This document shows, in pieces, positions 32,064 to 33,435 of a stretch of 33,435 bases of DNA (position 1 is the stretch's first letter; the number at the start of each line of letters is the position of its first letter). Position numbers and translations under genes: made by a program. The DNA lies in contig NZ_FOOK01000034.1 of assembly GCF_900113175.1 (NCBI RefSeq), positions 1 to 33,435 on the forward strand, written 5' to 3'. Below the pieces are notes generated by a model that was not told the origin of the DNA, searched no databases, and worked only from the letters and a program-made list of their open reading frames with translations. The stretch is from Planifilum fulgidum (GTDB taxonomy: Bacteria; Bacillota; Bacilli; Thermoactinomycetales; DSM-44946).

Positions 32064-32962
32064 CGCTCCCCTTTTCCTCCCTTTCCGTCCTGTTCGGACA
32101 AATCCTGGACTATGGTCATCGCGAGAATGCGTCCGGCCGTTTTCGGGGCGACGAGTCCCGGCAGGCTGGGGGCGAGCAGAGCCTTGATTCCCCTTTTTTC
32201 CGCGTATCCGAAGTCCACTCCCCCCGGTTTGGAAGCCAGGTCGATGATCACCGCACGGTGGGGCATGTGGGCAATCACGCGGGATGTGACGACAAGTGCC
32301 GGTATCGTGTTAAACAAAAGATCCACATCCTCCACCTGATCGGAGAGCTCCTCAATCTGAAAAGGGGTGAGCCCCATCTCATACGCCCGGGCAAACAACT
32401 CGCTCTGCCGAACCCCTACGCGGACCTTGGCGCCCAATCCGTGGAGCGTTCGGGCCAGCGTCATGCCCACCCTTCCCAACCCCAGCACGATGCAGGCGGA
32501 GCCGTGGATGGTGATGTCCGTGTTTTGAATGGCCATCATCAAAGCCCCTTCCACCGTGGGAATCGAATTGTAGATGGCGACATCGTCCCTTTCCAGCAGC
32601 TCCACCAAGCGCTTGCCGCGTTTCTCGCAAAGATAGCGCAGATAGGGTTTGGCCATCCCGGCGTAGATCACCGCCTGCTCCGGCAGCGCCTCGATCAGTT
32701 CCTCGGTGAGGACCAGCGTTTTTTTCGTAAAGATGCTTTCCACATTTCCGCGGTCATCCGTGCCGACAATGGGAAGGATCAAAACGTCCACCGTCTTCAT
32801 CAGATCGGGGGTGAGCTCCCGGTTCGTCGCTTCGATGAACGGATTTTGCAGATTGTCAAATCCGACGAGGCTCACACGGGCCCGCAAATCGATGCATTTC
32901 TTGATGATTTCCAACTGCCGGGCATCTCCCCCGAGAAAGACGATATGTTTGCCTGACAGCAT
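32060..32962 (-). CDS. spoVFA: Dipicolinate synthase subunit A
   Basis: A 300-residue dehydrogenase-like subunit (dpaA). The N-terminal part is VFLGGDARQLEIIKK; the Rossmann domain has VLGLGRVGMTLA (159-170) and a second conserved stretch LFNTIPALVV. It forms dipicolinate synthase with SpoVFB. ATG 32962 follows AAAGGGGTATCGGCG. A sigma-K-like promoter is 61 bases upstream, consistent with mother-cell expression late in sporulation. The gene is first in this block; an IS1182-type end lies further upstream. Confidence 0.95.
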   Translation of the reverse strand: MLSGKHIVFLGGDARQLEIIKKCIDLRARVSLVGFDNLQNPFIEATNRELTPDLMKTVDVLILPIVGTDDRGNVESIFTKKTLVLTEELIEALPEQAVIYAGMAKPYLRYLCEKRGKRLVELLERDDVAIYNSIPTVEGALMMAIQNTDITIHGSACIVLGLGRVGMTLARTLHGLGAKVRVGVRQSELFARAYEMGLTPFQIEELSDQVEDVDLLFNTIPALVVTSRVIAHMPHRAVIIDLASKPGGVDFGYAEKRGIKALLAPSLPGLVAPKTAGRILAMTIVQDLSEQDGKGGKGER

Positions 32963-33022
32963 CGCCGATACCCCTTTCCCCCTGCGCCCCAGGCGGCTTG
33001 ATCAGTTCTCACTGCCTGATCC

Positions 33023-33050
33023 CATATTATGAAAGGGGGGAGGCTTCGGT
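33023..33050 (-). promoter_or_regulatory. Sigma-K-like promoter for spoVFA-spoVFB
   Basis: On the minus strand CATAATATG (33023-33031) fits the sigma-K -10 CATANNNT, with AC (33049-33050) 17 bases before it as the -35 element. B. subtilis spoVF is a sigma-K operon, so function and position agree. Confidence 0.55.
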
Positions 33051-33077
33051 TACCCGTCCGGATGAGCTCCTGCCATC

Positions 33078-33104
33078 AAAAAACGAGCCCGCAACGCGGG
33101 CTCG
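33078..33104 (-). terminator. Terminator upstream of the spoVF promoter
   Basis: CGAGCCCGC (33084-33092) pairs perfectly with GCGGGCTCG (33096-33104), and on the minus strand TTTTTTG follows. It would end transcription coming from the IS side and insulate the spoVF promoter. Confidence 0.75.
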
Positions 33105-33119
33105 AGATTGATGACAAAC

Positions 33120-33153
33120 CCCCTGGCTCTTTTCGCAAGAAAAGCGCCAGGGG
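33120..33153. repeat. Inverted repeat near IS1182-like element end
   Basis: CCCCTGGC-T-CTTTTC (33120-33134) pairs with GAAAAG-C-GCCAGGGG (33139-33153) around GCAA: 14 bp with one mismatch. No T-run follows on either strand. Its closeness to the transposase end suggests it belongs to the element's terminal region; the exact border cannot be set from one end. Confidence 0.45.
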
Positions 33154-33188
33154 TTGCATGTTTATGGGGAATAAACAGATAAAGGAAA

Positions 33189-33435
33189 TTAGATTTGGTA
33201 AATTAGGCGGATCACAAAGCCTTTTCCTCTCTTCGAGAGGAGCAAGGCCATTTTTTTGATGTTTTGAGCCACGGCAATAAGGAGGCATTGCTCTCTGACT
33301 TTGGCAAGCCCCCTGTAGCGTGCATAACGAAGCCCATGAAGTTCTTTGGCGTCAGCGAAGCTGCGCTCAATGGTCTGACTCCGTCGTTTATACAGTTGTT
33401 TGCCCCTTTCACTTAAACGGTTTTGACGTGCCCAC
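33189..33435 (-). CDS. IS1182-type transposase, C-terminal fragment (runs off window)
   Basis: On the minus strand a frame enters from the window edge and ends at TAA 33189-33191. Its last 80 residues include QLYKRRSQTIERSFADAKEL, HGLRYARYRGLAKVREQCLL and ALLLSKRGKGFVIRLIYQI. This is the C-terminal part of a DDE transposase of the IS1182/IS5-like group, with the conserved glutamate region in IERSFADAKE. The frame is intact as far as visible; the upstream catalytic aspartates are outside the window. Confidence 0.85.
   Translation of the reverse strand, partial: WARQNRLSERGKQLYKRRSQTIERSFADAKELHGLRYARYRGLAKVREQCLLIAVAQNIKKMALLLSKRGKGFVIRLIYQI

Noticed and set aside
1-33435. CRISPR array, tRNA or rRNA genes, prophage
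   Set aside because: No spaced direct repeats, no tRNA cloverleaf or rRNA sequence and no phage genes were seen.

Overview
The window is chromosomal DNA of a GC-rich, endospore-forming Bacillales bacterium. The closest match I can suggest is the thermophilic Thermoactinomycetaceae, but the genus is inferred only. Almost all genes lie on the minus strand. Read right to left they follow a Bacillus-type order: spoVFA-spoVFB (dpaA-dpaB), asd, dapG, dapA, rnjB, tepA, ylzJ, spoIIIE, a GntR regulator at the ymfC position, a nupN-O-P-Q-like ABC operon, ymfF-ymfH-ymfI-ymfJ-ymfK, rodZ-like genes, rimO, pgsA, cinA and a DEAD-box RNA helicase. Dipicolinate synthase, SpoIIIE and the ClpP-like TepA mark it as a spore former. 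The reading frames used are supported by Shine-Dalgarno (SD) sequences; several listed starts were shortened to fit them.

Regions, left to right. 1-326: the end of an IS3-family element, partial at the window edge. 352-5166: helicase, cinA, pgsA and rimO, driven by a strong sigma-A-type promoter upstream of rimO. 5247-10133: four consecutive genes for RodZ-like membrane proteins (HTH, disordered linker, one membrane segment, C-terminal beta domain) where Bacillus has one. 10173-14834: the ymfK, ymfJ, ymfI (EF-P 5-aminopentanone reductase), ymfH and ymfF (M16 peptidase-like) block. 15008-16564: the only complete-length plus-strand gene, an alkaline-phosphatase-superfamily protein broken by one in-frame TAA. 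16597-22004: a purine-nucleoside-type ABC importer with its lipoprotein and a GntR/UTRA regulator. 22109-25586: spoIIIE, ylzJ and tepA. 25587-26166: a 580-base stretch with no convincing gene, bracketed by two terminators and rich in nested complementary segments. 26167-32962: RNase J, the aspartate/diaminopimelate genes and the dipicolinate synthase genes. 33189-33431: the 3' end of an IS1182-like transposase.

How it fits together: asd, dapG and dapA supply dihydrodipicolinate precursors. DpaA/DpaB convert these to dipicolinate under a sigma-K-like promoter, while asd has its own promoter inside the end of dpaB and a 250-base leader carrying an attenuator-like hairpin. SpoIIIE moves the chromosome into the forespore. 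TepA, behind a sigma-G-like -10 box, acts in the spore. RodZ paralogues and PgsA serve cell shape and membrane lipid synthesis.

Most notable: the four-gene RodZ array with a recurring linker motif, the probable structured RNA between rnjB and tepA, and the asd leader with an S-box-like sequence on its antisense strand.
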